Shown: positions 45,945 to 54,902 of the stretch, piece after piece
Numbering within the stretch: position 1 is the stretch's first letter
Layout of the letters: each line of letters begins with the position of its first letter
Source: Methylobacterium sp. DB0501
GTDB lineage: Bacteria; Pseudomonadota; Alphaproteobacteria; Rhizobiales; Beijerinckiaceae
Direction: 5' to 3'
DNA: 64,000 nt
Assembly (NCBI RefSeq): GCF_011043735.1
Contig: NZ_JAAKGV010000008.1
Coordinates: forward strand, 229,765 to 293,764
Notes under the pieces: model-generated
Databases searched by the model: none
Seen by the model: the letters and a program-made list of their open reading frames with translations, nothing else
What the model was told of the DNA's origin: nothing
Position numbers and translations under genes: made by a program

Positions 45945-46517
45945 ATGCTCAAGTTCCTCGCCAGCGTCGCCCGCTTCGCCCTCGCCGCCATCACGCTCGT
46001 CCCCCGCCTCGTCTGGGAGGGCGGCCGCTGGATCATGCGCGAAGTCGTCGCCGGCGGTGCCGGTGGCGGCGCGGCCGCCGCGCAGGCCCAAGCCGCGGCG
46101 GAGATCTCAGCCGCGGCGCAGGAAGTCGCCGCCGCCAAGGCCGCCCCGGCAAAGGCGAAGGATTCCTCGCCCGTCGGCACGCCCGACTGGGAGTGGGGCA
46201 CCGCCGCCCTGCACGTCCTCGCCGGTGACCGCGACGCCGGAAAGGGCATCCTCGATCAGGCCGCCATCTCCTACCTGGAGAAGCTGACGCCGGACGAGGG
46301 CCTTCGCCTCGCGGCCTTCCCGCCGGACCGCATCGGCCGCCACCTGACGGGGTACAACCCCATCCGGTCGCTCCCGCAGGCCGGCAGCCCGCACGCGTAC
46401 TGGGGCGCCGAGATCAAGCGGCTCGTGGCCGAGACCGAGCGGGCGGCGGTTCCGCTCCTCCGTGTGGACGAGAACGCGGGCCTCGAAGAAGCCCGCAAGG
46501 CGGCGTTCGCTCGCTGA
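45945..46517 (+). CDS. element protein with N-terminal hydrophobic helix, 190 residues
   Basis: The product starts MLKFLASVARFALAAITLVP, a hydrophobic or amphipathic helix. An alanine-rich linker (AAAAQAQAAAEISAAAQEVA) and a conserved-looking domain (TPDWEWGTAALHVLAGDRDA, then DEGLRLAAFPPDRIGRHLTGYN and YWGAEIKRLVAETERAAVPL) follow. It may be membrane-attached. The ATG has CAGGAG upstream. A hairpin terminator follows. No family is recognised. Confidence 0.65.
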   Translation: MLKFLASVARFALAAITLVPRLVWEGGRWIMREVVAGGAGGGAAAAQAQAAAEISAAAQEVAAAKAAPAKAKDSSPVGTPDWEWGTAALHVLAGDRDAGKGILDQAAISYLEKLTPDEGLRLAAFPPDRIGRHLTGYNPIRSLPQAGSPHAYWGAEIKRLVAETERAAVPLLRVDENAGLEEARKAAFAR

Positions 46518-46535
46518 CGCTGCCGCCCAAACGCG

Positions 46536-46570
46536 AAGCCCGCCCCGGTCATCCCTAGGCGGGCTTATTT
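46536..46570 (+). terminator. hairpin terminator after the rightward element genes
   Basis: AAGCCCGCC (46536-46544) pairs with GGCGGGCTT (46558-46566) around a 13-base loop, followed by ATTTAT. It lies 19 bases after the stop of the 190-residue gene. Confidence 0.75.
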
Positions 46571-46654
46571 ATGCCCGGGGCCAGAATAGGGCGTCCGGGG
46601 GCTTGATGTTTGCCGCGGCATGCTACGGCATGCTGCGCTAATGCCATGGTGGCA

Positions 46655-46966
46655 TCACGCGGCGGAGGCGCGCTCCGCAATGCGGCGGCGCAGCAGGGCG
46701 ACCTGCGCGGCGGCGGCAAGGTCCCGGGCCTCGCGATGGGCGTCGGCCTCGGCCTGGCGGGCGGCGTCCTGCCGGGCCCGGGCGACGGTCAGGCGGGCGG
46801 CGCGGGCCTGGGCCGCGATGGCGCGGTAGTCCTCGGCCAGCATGGCGTCCCGCTCCCGGCGGATCGCCCGGTCCCGGACGAGGGCCGCGCCGAGGCCCAT
46901 GGCAAGCCCCTGCATGGCGCCGTCGAAGGCGCCAGCGACGTCATGGGCGTTGCGGTGATACGACAT
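46655..46966 (-). CDS. small helical element protein, 103 residues
   Basis: The product starts MSYHRNAHDVAGAFDGAMQG with GAGGAGG upstream of the ATG at 46966. Most of it is one long alanine/arginine-rich helix (RERDAMLAEDYRAIAAQARA, ARARQDAARQAEADAHREAR), likely a coiled coil. Family and role are unknown. Confidence 0.6.
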   Translation of the reverse strand: MSYHRNAHDVAGAFDGAMQGLAMGLGAALVRDRAIRRERDAMLAEDYRAIAAQARAARLTVARARQDAARQAEADAHREARDLAAAAQVALLRRRIAERASAA

Positions 46967-47205
46967 GGCGGGCCTCCTCGGAGCGGTGTGCCTGCCTGAC
47001 ATCGCAGCTCTCGAATCCTTCGCCAAGAGTCCCGCGCCAAGAGGCTGTGGTCTCGGTGAAAAACCTCCTGGCCCGAAGGGGGAAACGTGCTCTCGGGGTG
47101 CCTTCTCTCCTGGCAGTAGCGCTTCCGTTACTTCTTCGTACGTGATGCCCGGGCAGGCGAGGCGCACGGAACGGGGGAGCCGCGAACGGCACGGCGCCGG
47201 GCATG

Positions 47206-47232
47206 AAAAAGGCCGCCCGGGATGGGGCGGCC
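47206..47232 (-). terminator. hairpin terminator after the leftward 141-residue gene
   Basis: On the minus strand GGCCGCCC pairs with GGGCGGCC around 6 bases and is followed by TTTTT. It lies 24 bases beyond the stop of the gene at 47257-47682. Confidence 0.8.
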
Positions 47233-47256
47233 TCGAAGGCAGTGCGTCGGTGACGC

Positions 47257-47682
47257 CTATGCCGGCGGTGGCTTGGCCGGGCGGAGCAGGCGGGCCGTGA
47301 GGGCGCGAGAGGCAAGCGGACGCTCCCACTCGCAGTGCTCGACGAGGTACCGCATCCCCTCGGCAAAAATGGGTTCGACGCGGACGGCGATGCCCGAAAG
47401 CTCCTCGCCGTCCCGCATCCGTTCGTAGACCCGGCGTTGGCGGAGGATCGACCTCAGGCCCTGCGCGATGGCGGCGTCAAGCTCCGCGGCCCGCTTTGCC
47501 TTGTCGCGGGCGCGCTGGGCGCGCGCCTTGGCGTTCTCCTGGGACCGCTTGAGGCGCGTCGCCGGAGAGGCGAGCCGGGCCGGCGCCTCCTCGGGCGCTT
47601 CCGGATAGGGGCCGGGCGCGAATCCGGCCAACTGGTCGGCGAAGGCAGCGGCCCAGCGGGTGCGTTCAGTTTCGGTCTGCAT
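47257..47682 (-). CDS. element protein of unknown function, 141 residues
   Basis: The leftward product starts MQTETERTRWAAAFADQLAG. A charged helical middle (RLKRSQENAKARAQRARDKA) follows, then a region with LRSILRQRRVYERMRDGEEL and IFAEGMRYLVEHCEWERPL. It is probably a helical or coiled-coil protein. It ends at a clear rho-independent terminator, which supports a real transcription unit. No family is recognised. Confidence 0.62.
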   Translation of the reverse strand: MQTETERTRWAAAFADQLAGFAPGPYPEAPEEAPARLASPATRLKRSQENAKARAQRARDKAKRAAELDAAIAQGLRSILRQRRVYERMRDGEELSGIAVRVEPIFAEGMRYLVEHCEWERPLASRALTARLLRPAKPPPA

Positions 47683-47806
47683 GCCGGCATGGTGCCCGCA
47701 CGTCACGCATGGGACCAGGAGCGACGTGACGTGCGGGGGGGGCCGTTGCGTGCGCCCCGGCGACCGTGGCCCATGGCACGTCTCTCCTGAAGCGCGCGGC
47801 GCGCGC

Positions 47807-48160
47807 CGGATCGGCTTGGCCTACCTCTCGGTCGGCGGCGGGGCTCTGGACCTTCTCGCGCATGCCCTGATCGGCTACGGCCTGCTCCAGATGCTGGTCC
47901 TGGCCCGGCTCTCGCCGTGGATCGCGAGGGCCGGCGCCGTGCCGGGCCTGTGGGCCTTCAGCTTCGGCGCGAACGCTTTGGCCACGGCCCCGACTTGCCT
48001 GGTCGCCCAAGGCGATGCCGGAGCGCTCGCCGTCCTCGCCCCGGCGCTGTTCCAGGCCGCGAACGGCCTCGTCCTCGGCCTCGCAGCCATGACCTTGGCG
48101 CTGCTGGTCCGGGGCCGGATGTTTGTGGCACCGGTGACGGCCAGCCGGGCACGGACGTGA
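47807..48160 (+). pseudogene. TehA/TDT transporter C-terminal fragment
   Basis: About 115 residues with three or four membrane segments are readable: LAYLSVGGGALDLLAHALIGYGLLQMLVL, PGLWAFSFGANALATAPTCLV and NGLVLGLAAMTLALLVRGRM (each given in part). They resemble the C-terminal half of TehA/SLAC1-type anion channels. There is no start with a ribosome-binding site and the N-terminal half is missing. I interpret this as a gene truncated at or near the right edge of the mobile element. The exact 5-prime limit is uncertain. Confidence 0.55.
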
Positions 48161-48240
48161 CCGCGTCCCCCGGCATGCCATCAACGAACCCGACGACCTC
48201 CGCCAAGCAGTTGTCGAGTGCCTTTACCAGGCAGGACGGC

Positions 48241-49722
48241 TCAGACGAGAGAACCCGTCACGTTGGTGGGAGGGACACAGTCTGGCAGGGGCGCCTCCAA
48301 CAGGAACGCGATGCCGCGCGGGTGATACTCGATCCTGGCGGTGCCTCCCATCTCCGTCGCGAGCGCCCGTTCGATCAGGCGCGTCCCGAACCCGGTGCGC
48401 GATGGCGCGACCACCGAGGGGCCTCCGACCTCCTCCCAGCGCAGCTGCAGCCGCGGCGAGGTCGATGCGTCCCGGACCTCCCAGTCCACCACGACGCGGC
48501 CACCTTCGTTGGAGAGGGCTCCGTACTTGACGGCGTTGGTCGCCAGTTCGTGGAACGCCATCGTGAAGGCGAGCGTCAGGCGCGGGTCCAGCCAGACCAG
48601 TGGGCCGTTGACCAGGAAGCGCTGCCTCGCGTCGTCGCGGAAGGCATGCAGGGCCTCAGCGACGACCTCGCTCAGGGTCGTCCCGGCCCAACTCTCGCGG
48701 GTCAGGACGTTGTCGGCCGCCGCCAGGGACTTGATCCGAGCGACCAGGGTCTCCTGCGCATCCTCCAGCGAGGAGGCGTTGCGCAGGGTCTGGAGCGCCA
48801 CTGACTGCACCGTCGCCATCGAGTTCTTGACCCGGTGGGTGAGCTCGTCTGCCAGGAGCGCCCGATGCTCCTCAGACCGCTTGCGGTCGGTGATGTCGAG
48901 GGACACGCAAACCATGCTGAGCGGCGTGCCGTCCGGAGCGTAGAAGGGCTGGCCGCGCAGCTCGACCCAGCGCACCTCGCCGGAGGGCATGTTCACCCGG
49001 TACTCGACCTCGTAGTCCGCCTTGTCCGCCACGGACGCCGCCAGGGTCGTCTGCATGCGCTCGATGTCGTCCGGGTGGATCATCGCGAGCAGGTCGGCGT
49101 ACTGGAACGTCTCGTCGGCCCGTCGGCCGAAGATGGCCTTGCAGCCGTCCGATGCGACGGTGTAGCCGCTCTGCAGGTCAACGGTGCAGGTGCCCATCCG
49201 GCCAGCCTTGAGGACGAACCTCAGGCGTTGCTCACTGTCGCTCAATGCGGCGGTCCGGCGCTCGAAGGCGGCCTCCAACGCGTCGCGGTCCTGCTGCAGT
49301 CGCACCAGGCGTTCGCGCTCCAAGGTCACGTCGAACTGCGAAGCGAAGAAGAACGTCAGGTCGCCGTCCCGGTCGAACACCGGCGAGACAAGCAACCGGT
49401 TCCAGAACGTCTCCCTGTCCTTCTTGTAGTTCAAGAGGTCGATCTCGATGGACTCCCGCCTCGCGATGGCCGCACCGACCTTGGCGACGTCCGCCATATC
49501 CGTCGCCGGGCCCTGCAGGAAGCGGCAGTTCCGGCCGACGATCTCGTCGTAGGCGTAACCAGTCAGCCGGCAGAAGGCGTCGTTGACGAAGACGATGGGG
49601 TTGTCGGGCTGGCCGGGGTCAGTGATCACCATCGGCATGCGCGTCGCGCGCACCGCGGACACGAACGGGTCCGTGCTCGCGCCTGTCCGAGCGAACTCCG
49701 CCTCGAACCGCCTGCGCTCCAT
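48241..49722 (-). CDS. LOV-domain HWE histidine kinase (blue-light sensor)
   Basis: The 493-residue soluble kinase has an N-terminal LOV domain (residues 20-125) with the flavin-adduct motif GRNCRFLQG, cysteine at residue 66. The flavin-contact positions NYKKDRETFWN and FASQFDVT are kept. A second PAS domain covers about 165-275, with FYAPDGTPLSMVCVSLDITD. The HWE kinase core follows: ELTHRVKNSMATVQSVALQT, FHELATNAVKYGAL, RWEEVGGPSV and GFGTRLIERAL. This is the architecture of LovK-type photoreceptors. A GTG at 49734 has a better-placed GAGAGG and is an alternative start. It is divergent from a single-domain receiver gene. Confidence 0.93.
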   Translation of the reverse strand: MERRRFEAEFARTGASTDPFVSAVRATRMPMVITDPGQPDNPIVFVNDAFCRLTGYAYDEIVGRNCRFLQGPATDMADVAKVGAAIARRESIEIDLLNYKKDRETFWNRLLVSPVFDRDGDLTFFFASQFDVTLERERLVRLQQDRDALEAAFERRTAALSDSEQRLRFVLKAGRMGTCTVDLQSGYTVASDGCKAIFGRRADETFQYADLLAMIHPDDIERMQTTLAASVADKADYEVEYRVNMPSGEVRWVELRGQPFYAPDGTPLSMVCVSLDITDRKRSEEHRALLADELTHRVKNSMATVQSVALQTLRNASSLEDAQETLVARIKSLAAADNVLTRESWAGTTLSEVVAEALHAFRDDARQRFLVNGPLVWLDPRLTLAFTMAFHELATNAVKYGALSNEGGRVVVDWEVRDASTSPRLQLRWEEVGGPSVVAPSRTGFGTRLIERALATEMGGTARIEYHPRGIAFLLEAPLPDCVPPTNVTGSLV

Positions 49723-49852
49723 CACGTCCGTCACCGGTCCAACCCTCTCCCGCAATTGCCTGGCGGTACGTCCTCACCACCGACCCGGCACGACCCTATC
49801 ACAGGTCAAGCTTCGCTCGCACTACGCAGTCCCGCCCGAGCGGTCCCAGGCA

Positions 49853-50323
49853 ATGGAGCCTTCTTCCCCGATCACGACTTATCGCTGCATATGCGAGTCC
49901 GTTTCCCATCCCGAGCCCTGCGCCCTGGTCGTCGACGATGACGGCCTCATCCGCATGGATGCTATGGACATCCTGCAGGATGCCGGCTTCCGGACCTTCG
50001 AGGCGAGCGACGGCGACAAGGCCATGACGCTCCTCGCCCGGGAGCATGCCGTCATCGTCCTGCTCTTCACCGACGTGCAGATGCCGGGAACGCGCAACGG
50101 CTTCGCCGTCGCACGCGAGACCGCCAGCCGGTGGCCGCACATCGCCATCGTTGTCGCGTCCGGCCACGTGCGGCCGGAGCCGGGAGAGATGCCGGAGGTC
50201 GCCCGCTTCATCGGGAAGCCCTTCACCTCCGACATGGTTCACGACCACCTCCGGGACATCTTGCCGGACGGACGCAAGCCGGCGCCGCTGCGCAATCGGG
50301 AACAGGCGGGAAGCGCTCCCTGA
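49853..50323 (+). CDS. single-domain response regulator next to the LOV kinase
   Basis: The 156-residue product is a receiver domain with acidic pair VVDDDG, phospho-acceptor aspartate in LFTDVQMPGT, switch serine in VVASGHV and lysine in IGKPF. There is no output domain. Divergent placement, about 130 bases from the LOV-HWE kinase, matches the LovK-LovR layout known in Caulobacter. I infer that it takes phosphate from, or drains phosphate from, that kinase. Confidence 0.92.
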   Translation: MEPSSPITTYRCICESVSHPEPCALVVDDDGLIRMDAMDILQDAGFRTFEASDGDKAMTLLAREHAVIVLLFTDVQMPGTRNGFAVARETASRWPHIAIVVASGHVRPEPGEMPEVARFIGKPFTSDMVHDHLRDILPDGRKPAPLRNREQAGSAP

Positions 50324-50333
50324 CGGCCGGGGC

Positions 50334-53300
50334 TCATGCCCGCCCGCAGACCAGCCGCGGGCCCGTCGGGACATCCAGGTCTGCCGCCATGCGTTCGGCC
50401 GCCCTCGCGGCTCGTTCGGCGAGGCGACGCACGCTCGCGAGCTGAGCCACGAACGACGGGAGCCCCTCGGACACCACCCGCGCCTCTCCGAACGTTTCCA
50501 GCCCATGGCAAGCCTTGGCCAGTTCGGAGAAGCCGACCATGCCCGCGGCGGACGCCAGCGAATGGGCTCGGAGCCGAAGGCGTGACCGGTCGTCCTCCTT
50601 ACCGCCATCACCTTCGAAGCTGGTGTCCAGTTCCTCCGCCAGCAACACTAGCACCTCGCGAAGGCGGGTCGGCGACAGGAAGCGGCACACCTCGCGGTAG
50701 GCGTTCTCGTCGAACTCGACGGGAGACGACGGCCGGTGGGGCACCTCGGCGGGCACCGTTTCCTGCGGCAGCCACCGCTCGACCGTCGCGTAGAGCTTCT
50801 CCGGGTCGAACGGCTTGCCGACATGATCGTCCATGCCGGCGTCGCGGAAGGCGGAAACCTGTTCCGGCAGCACGTTCGCCGTCATGGCGATCACGGGAAG
50901 CCGCGACACGGGCCCGGGGAGCGCCCGGATGCGACGGGTCGCCGTCATCCCGTCCATGCCCGGCATCTGCACGTCCATCAGCACCAGGTCGAAGACCCGC
51001 TCCCGAACCGCTTCGACCGCCGCCTGTCCGTCCCCGACCGTCTCGACGACGTGCCCGGCCGCCCTGAGAACCGCGCGAGCGAGTTCCTGGTTGATGGCGG
51101 AATCGTCGACCAGCAGCAGGCGGCCCGTCCGGCGCGGCGTGGCCGCGACGACGGAAGGCTCGGCCTCGGCCGGAGCGCAAGTCCGCGGCATGCGCACGGT
51201 GAACCAGAAGGTGGAGCCGCCCCCGTCGATCGAGGAGACGCCGATCTCGCCGCCCATGAGTTCCACGAGGTGTCGGCAGATGGCCAGTCCGAGCCCGGTG
51301 CCGCCGAAGTCGCGCTGGATCGAGCCGTCGACCTGGCTGAAGCGCTGGAACAGCCGGTTCTGCTTGTCCTTCGGGATACCGATGCCAGTGTCGACGACGC
51401 GGAAGCGCAGGCGCTCCCCGCCCGAGAAGCCGCCTTCGGGCGCGACGTCGAGCGTGATCGAGCCGGCCGCCGTGAACTTCACCGCGTTGTTGAGCAGGTT
51501 GAACAGCACCTGCCGCAAGCGATTCTCGTCCCCCTTGACCCAACGCGGCAGGGCCGGATCCATCCGCAGTCTGAACTCCAGCCCCTTGGCGTCGGCGGGG
51601 CCCCGAACGATGGAGACGCAGTTGTCGACCATGGCGAGCAGCGGGAACGGCGCCTCGACCAGGTCGACCGCGCCGGCCTCGACCTTGGAGAAGTCGAGGA
51701 TGTCGTTGACGACCGTCAACAGGGCGTTGCCGGACGAACGCACGAGTTCGGCCTGGCGGCGGTTGCCCGGGTCAAGCCGGCCCGAGGCCAGCATCAGGTC
51801 GGTGAAGCCGATGACCGCGTTGAGCGGGGTACGGATCTCGTGGCTCATCGAGGCCAGGAAGTCGGTCTTGGCCCGGTTCGCCCGCTCGGCCTCGGCGCGC
51901 GCCGCCTCCGCCACCGCCTTCGCGTCCGACAGGGCGATCTCGGCTACCTTGCGGGCGGTGGTGTCCAGCGTCAGGCCGATCACCCGGGCCGTCCGGCCGA
52001 AGGCGTCCGCCTCGACGCGGCCGATGGCGGTGATCCAGCGCATGCCTCCGTCCGCCAGCGGCACCCGGAACTCGGTGGTGTAGCCGCCACCGGTCTCGAT
52101 GGCGCCTGCGAGGTCGGCGAGGACCCGCGGGACGTCGTCGGGATGGGCCATCGGCTTCCACTCCCGCTCGACGTCGAGCTCGATCTCCCGTTCCGGCAGC
52201 CCGTGCTGGCGGGCGCACTCCGCCGAGAAGCGCACCCGACCGGTGGCGACCTCGTAGTTCCAGGTACCGGCCTGGGCGGCCTTCATCTCGGCCTCATGCC
52301 GGTAGCGTTCGCTCAGGTCGAGGGCGATGCCGAGGAAGCCCAGGTCGGCCCCGTCCCCGGTGCGAAGGAGGGTGACGTTTAGCAGCACCGGCAGGCGCTC
52401 GCCGCCCTTCGTCACGTAGGTCCACTCCCCGGGATCGGGCTGCCCGCGGCGGGCCTTGGCGACGAACACCTCGAAGCCCGGCTCGACGGCCCACCCCAAT
52501 TCGCGCGACAGGACGCCGGCCCGTCGCCCGACTTCCACCGGATCGTGGAACACCGCCGGCGTCGCCTTGCCCACCAGCTCGTCGGCGGCGTAGCCCAGCA
52601 TCCGCTCGGCGGCCGGGTTGAACAGGGTGATGGTCCCCTGCAGGTCGGTGGCGATGACCGCGTAGCCGGCATGGTCCAGGATCGCCTTCTGCAACGCGGA
52701 GCCGGCCCTTAGCGCCTCCGTCCGTTCCGCGACTTGCCGTTCGAGGGAGGCGTTGGCCGCGCGGATGCGCTCCTCCGCGGCCGCTTGCTCGGAGATGTCG
52801 CGGATGACCGTGGCGATGCCTGCGACCGAACCGTTCGGCGCGCGGATCGGGGAGGCGGTCACCTGCACCGGGAAGATCGTGCCGTCCTTGCGCATCCTAA
52901 GGGTCGAGAATGGCGGCACCGCCTCGCCGCGGCGAATGCGCAGCAGGACGTCGCGTTCCTGCGCCCAGAGGCTCCCGGGGACGATGAAGTCCTCCGCTCT
53001 ACGCCCCGTGGCCTCGGCAGCCGTATGACCGAAGAGCCGCTCCGCCCCGGGGTTCCAGTCGGCGACGACGCCGTCGAGGGACTTGCCGACAATGGCGTCG
53101 TCGGCGTTCTCGACGATAGCCGCCAGTCGCGCTTTCTCGACGGCGGCGAGCACCTCGCGGCGTCGGCCGAGCAGGCGTAGGTAGACCAGCCCGGCGAGAA
53201 GCAGCGAACCGACGAGGACGACGATGGCCACGGTCGTCGGCCGGACGAGGTTAAGCCCCTCGACGAAGGCGGACCGCGCTGCGACGTCAACGTCCCAGGT

Positions 53301-54227
53301 CCGGCCGAAGACAGACAGCCGCCGGGTCGACGTCAGGCCGCCGGCCGGCGGTTCGGCCGCGTCCCGGCCGGCATAGAACGGCGTGACGGTGTCGGGGGTG
53401 ACGTCCCGGATGGCGACGTCGAGATCCCCCGCATCGAGGTCGAGACCGGTCAGGATCTCGTCGATGATCAGCGGCGCGTAGGTCCATCCCAGCGTCGCGG
53501 CGCGGCGCGCATCCGGGGTGTCCGCAGGCATGAAGGGGCGCAGCACCGGCAGGAACAGGAGGAATCCCCGCTCTCTCAGGCCGGTCGCTTGCACCAGGGT
53601 CACCGGAGCGGTCAGCGTCGCAGCGCCCGTCTCCATCGCCTGGAGCGCCGCACCGCGCCGATGCGCCTCGGAGGCGACGTCGAGGCCGACGGCCTCTCGG
53701 TTGGCCGTCATCGGCTCGACGTACTGGATCACCCAGCGCTCGCCGTCGTGCGGCGTGAGTTGGCGGATGCGGAAGTCCGGGGCGCCATCGCGGCGCGCCG
53801 CCGCCGAGAACGCCGCTTCGTCCATGGCGGGCACGCGACGGATGAAGCCGAAGCCGCGGGCGCCCGGGAACTCTCTTTCCGGATTCCGACTGTCGGCATA
53901 ACGTCGGAAGCCGTCGCGCGTGATGCCGGTGTCGCCAGCCGCCACTACTGCGCCGCGCGCGCCCCGAACGCCATACTCGTAGCGGGCCATGCGTCCCTCG
54001 ACGAGCGACGCGACGCGGGTCGCCACGGCCTGGAAGCGTTCAGCGGCCGAGTGAGCGTTCCGGGCCTGCGTCCACTGGGCGGCCGCGAGCGCGGCGACGA
54101 AGCCAAGGACGACGACCGCCAGCGCGGCCACGCATGGCGCAGGGCACCCCGACCGGCCGCCGAACGTCGAGCCCCGGCCTCCCGAGGTTTTCCCCGTGCC
54201 GCCTGTGTTCATCACGCCCTTCGCCAT
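50334..54227 (-). CDS. CHASE-PAS hybrid histidine kinase with receiver and Hpt domains
   Basis: This 1297-residue membrane kinase has a signal-anchor helix (VAALAVVVLGFVAALAAAQW), a periplasmic CHASE domain with FPGARGFGFIRRVP and QYVEPMTANREAVGLD, and a second helix (VAIVVLVGSLLLAGLVYL). Three or four PAS domains follow, then HisKA (FLASMSHEIRTPLNAVIGFT), the ATPase (NAVKFTAAGSITLDV, GGTGLGLAICRHL), a receiver (LVLMDVQMPGMDGMTATRR, KPF) and a C-terminal Hpt with AHSLASAAGMVG. It could carry out a full phosphorelay in one chain. I chose the ATG at 54227. It converges on the single receiver gene with a 10-base gap. Confidence 0.94.
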   Translation of the reverse strand: MAKGVMNTGGTGKTSGGRGSTFGGRSGCPAPCVAALAVVVLGFVAALAAAQWTQARNAHSAAERFQAVATRVASLVEGRMARYEYGVRGARGAVVAAGDTGITRDGFRRYADSRNPEREFPGARGFGFIRRVPAMDEAAFSAAARRDGAPDFRIRQLTPHDGERWVIQYVEPMTANREAVGLDVASEAHRRGAALQAMETGAATLTAPVTLVQATGLRERGFLLFLPVLRPFMPADTPDARRAATLGWTYAPLIIDEILTGLDLDAGDLDVAIRDVTPDTVTPFYAGRDAAEPPAGGLTSTRRLSVFGRTWDVDVAARSAFVEGLNLVRPTTVAIVVLVGSLLLAGLVYLRLLGRRREVLAAVEKARLAAIVENADDAIVGKSLDGVVADWNPGAERLFGHTAAEATGRRAEDFIVPGSLWAQERDVLLRIRRGEAVPPFSTLRMRKDGTIFPVQVTASPIRAPNGSVAGIATVIRDISEQAAAEERIRAANASLERQVAERTEALRAGSALQKAILDHAGYAVIATDLQGTITLFNPAAERMLGYAADELVGKATPAVFHDPVEVGRRAGVLSRELGWAVEPGFEVFVAKARRGQPDPGEWTYVTKGGERLPVLLNVTLLRTGDGADLGFLGIALDLSERYRHEAEMKAAQAGTWNYEVATGRVRFSAECARQHGLPEREIELDVEREWKPMAHPDDVPRVLADLAGAIETGGGYTTEFRVPLADGGMRWITAIGRVEADAFGRTARVIGLTLDTTARKVAEIALSDAKAVAEAARAEAERANRAKTDFLASMSHEIRTPLNAVIGFTDLMLASGRLDPGNRRQAELVRSSGNALLTVVNDILDFSKVEAGAVDLVEAPFPLLAMVDNCVSIVRGPADAKGLEFRLRMDPALPRWVKGDENRLRQVLFNLLNNAVKFTAAGSITLDVAPEGGFSGGERLRFRVVDTGIGIPKDKQNRLFQRFSQVDGSIQRDFGGTGLGLAICRHLVELMGGEIGVSSIDGGGSTFWFTVRMPRTCAPAEAEPSVVAATPRRTGRLLLVDDSAINQELARAVLRAAGHVVETVGDGQAAVEAVRERVFDLVLMDVQMPGMDGMTATRRIRALPGPVSRLPVIAMTANVLPEQVSAFRDAGMDDHVGKPFDPEKLYATVERWLPQETVPAEVPHRPSSPVEFDENAYREVCRFLSPTRLREVLVLLAEELDTSFEGDGGKEDDRSRLRLRAHSLASAAGMVGFSELAKACHGLETFGEARVVSEGLPSFVAQLASVRRLAERAARAAERMAADLDVPTGPRLVCGRA

Positions 54228-54310
54228 GGTCCCGTTCCCCCTTCCAAAGTCTGCGCCGGTACGGACGCGCGGTAGGCCCGCGCTTGTCGCCATCCGGGCA
54301 AGACTGGTCT

Positions 54311-54733
54311 TCAGTCAGTCTCCGGGCGCGGCGACCGCGTCCCCGCGATGAGGCTCACCACGCCGCCGCGCGTCACCGCCCGCATCAGGACCGCGAGACG
54401 TCCGACCTCGTAAGGCTTCTCAAGGAAGCACGACCCCGGAACCATGTGCCGAGCCTCGATGGCCCGCCCCGAAAGATAGACTACCGGCAAGCGGGGGCGC
54501 ATCGACCGCGCCTCGGTTGCAAGGAACAGCCCATCGACGGAGCCAGGCATGTGCACGTCGGTGACCAGTGCGTCGAGCCGCTCGCCGAAGGCCACGTATT
54601 CCAGCGCGGTGATGCCGTTCGAGCAGGTCACGGCCTGGTAGCCCGCAGCCTCCAGCTCGGCGGCCACGACCCGCATCGCGATGGGGTCATCCTCGGCAAC
54701 TACCACCACGGGGCGCCTGACTGGTTCGTGCAT
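54311..54733 (-). CDS. single-domain response regulator
   Basis: The 140-residue protein is a receiver domain: VVAEDDPIAMRVVAAELEAAG, phospho-acceptor in LVTDVHMPGSVDGL, LSGRAIEARHMVPGSCFLEKPYE. It has no output domain. It follows the start of the hybrid kinase at a distance of about 83 bases on the same strand and is divergent from the NarL-type regulator. It may be a phosphate sink or a relay partner of the nearby Hpt proteins. Confidence 0.9.
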   Translation of the reverse strand: MHEPVRRPVVVVAEDDPIAMRVVAAELEAAGYQAVTCSNGITALEYVAFGERLDALVTDVHMPGSVDGLFLATEARSMRPRLPVVYLSGRAIEARHMVPGSCFLEKPYEVGRLAVLMRAVTRGGVVSLIAGTRSPRPETD

Positions 54734-54843
54734 GGAGCGCTCCCCGTCCGATGGCGCGACGACGCGCCCGATCCACACGAAAACGCTACGCCGCGACAGG
54801 GTTTGGGAACCACTAGGCTTCACGGGCATGATCCGAAGCCAGA

Positions 54844-54861
54844 ATAGTCCACCTGGACTAT
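54844..54861. promoter_or_regulatory. perfect 18-base palindrome between divergent regulators
   Basis: ATAGTCCA (54844-54851) and TGGACTAT (54854-54861) are perfect complements around 2 bases. The site lies 42 bases before the LuxR-type regulator start and about 110 bases from the divergent receiver gene start. NarL/FixJ regulators bind short palindromes of this type, so autoregulation by the adjacent LuxR-type protein is plausible. Confidence 0.6.
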
Positions 54862-54902
54862 CGTCGCCGTCGCGAGGCCCGCGGAATTCGGACTGGACGC
54901 CC

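Noticed and set aside
47683..47806. Right attachment site matching the tRNA-Arg end
   Set aside because: Only a short GC-rich similarity to the tRNA 3-prime region was seen near 47755, too weak to call a direct repeat.
37550..48200. CRISPR array or restriction-modification system in the element
   Set aside because: No regularly spaced repeats and no methyltransferase or nuclease motif were seen apart from the phosphoesterase.
54740..54900. EcfG-type general-stress promoter (GGAAC-N17-CGTT) near the response-regulator genes
   Set aside because: A GGAAC occurs near 54808, but no CGTT follows at the right spacing on either strand.
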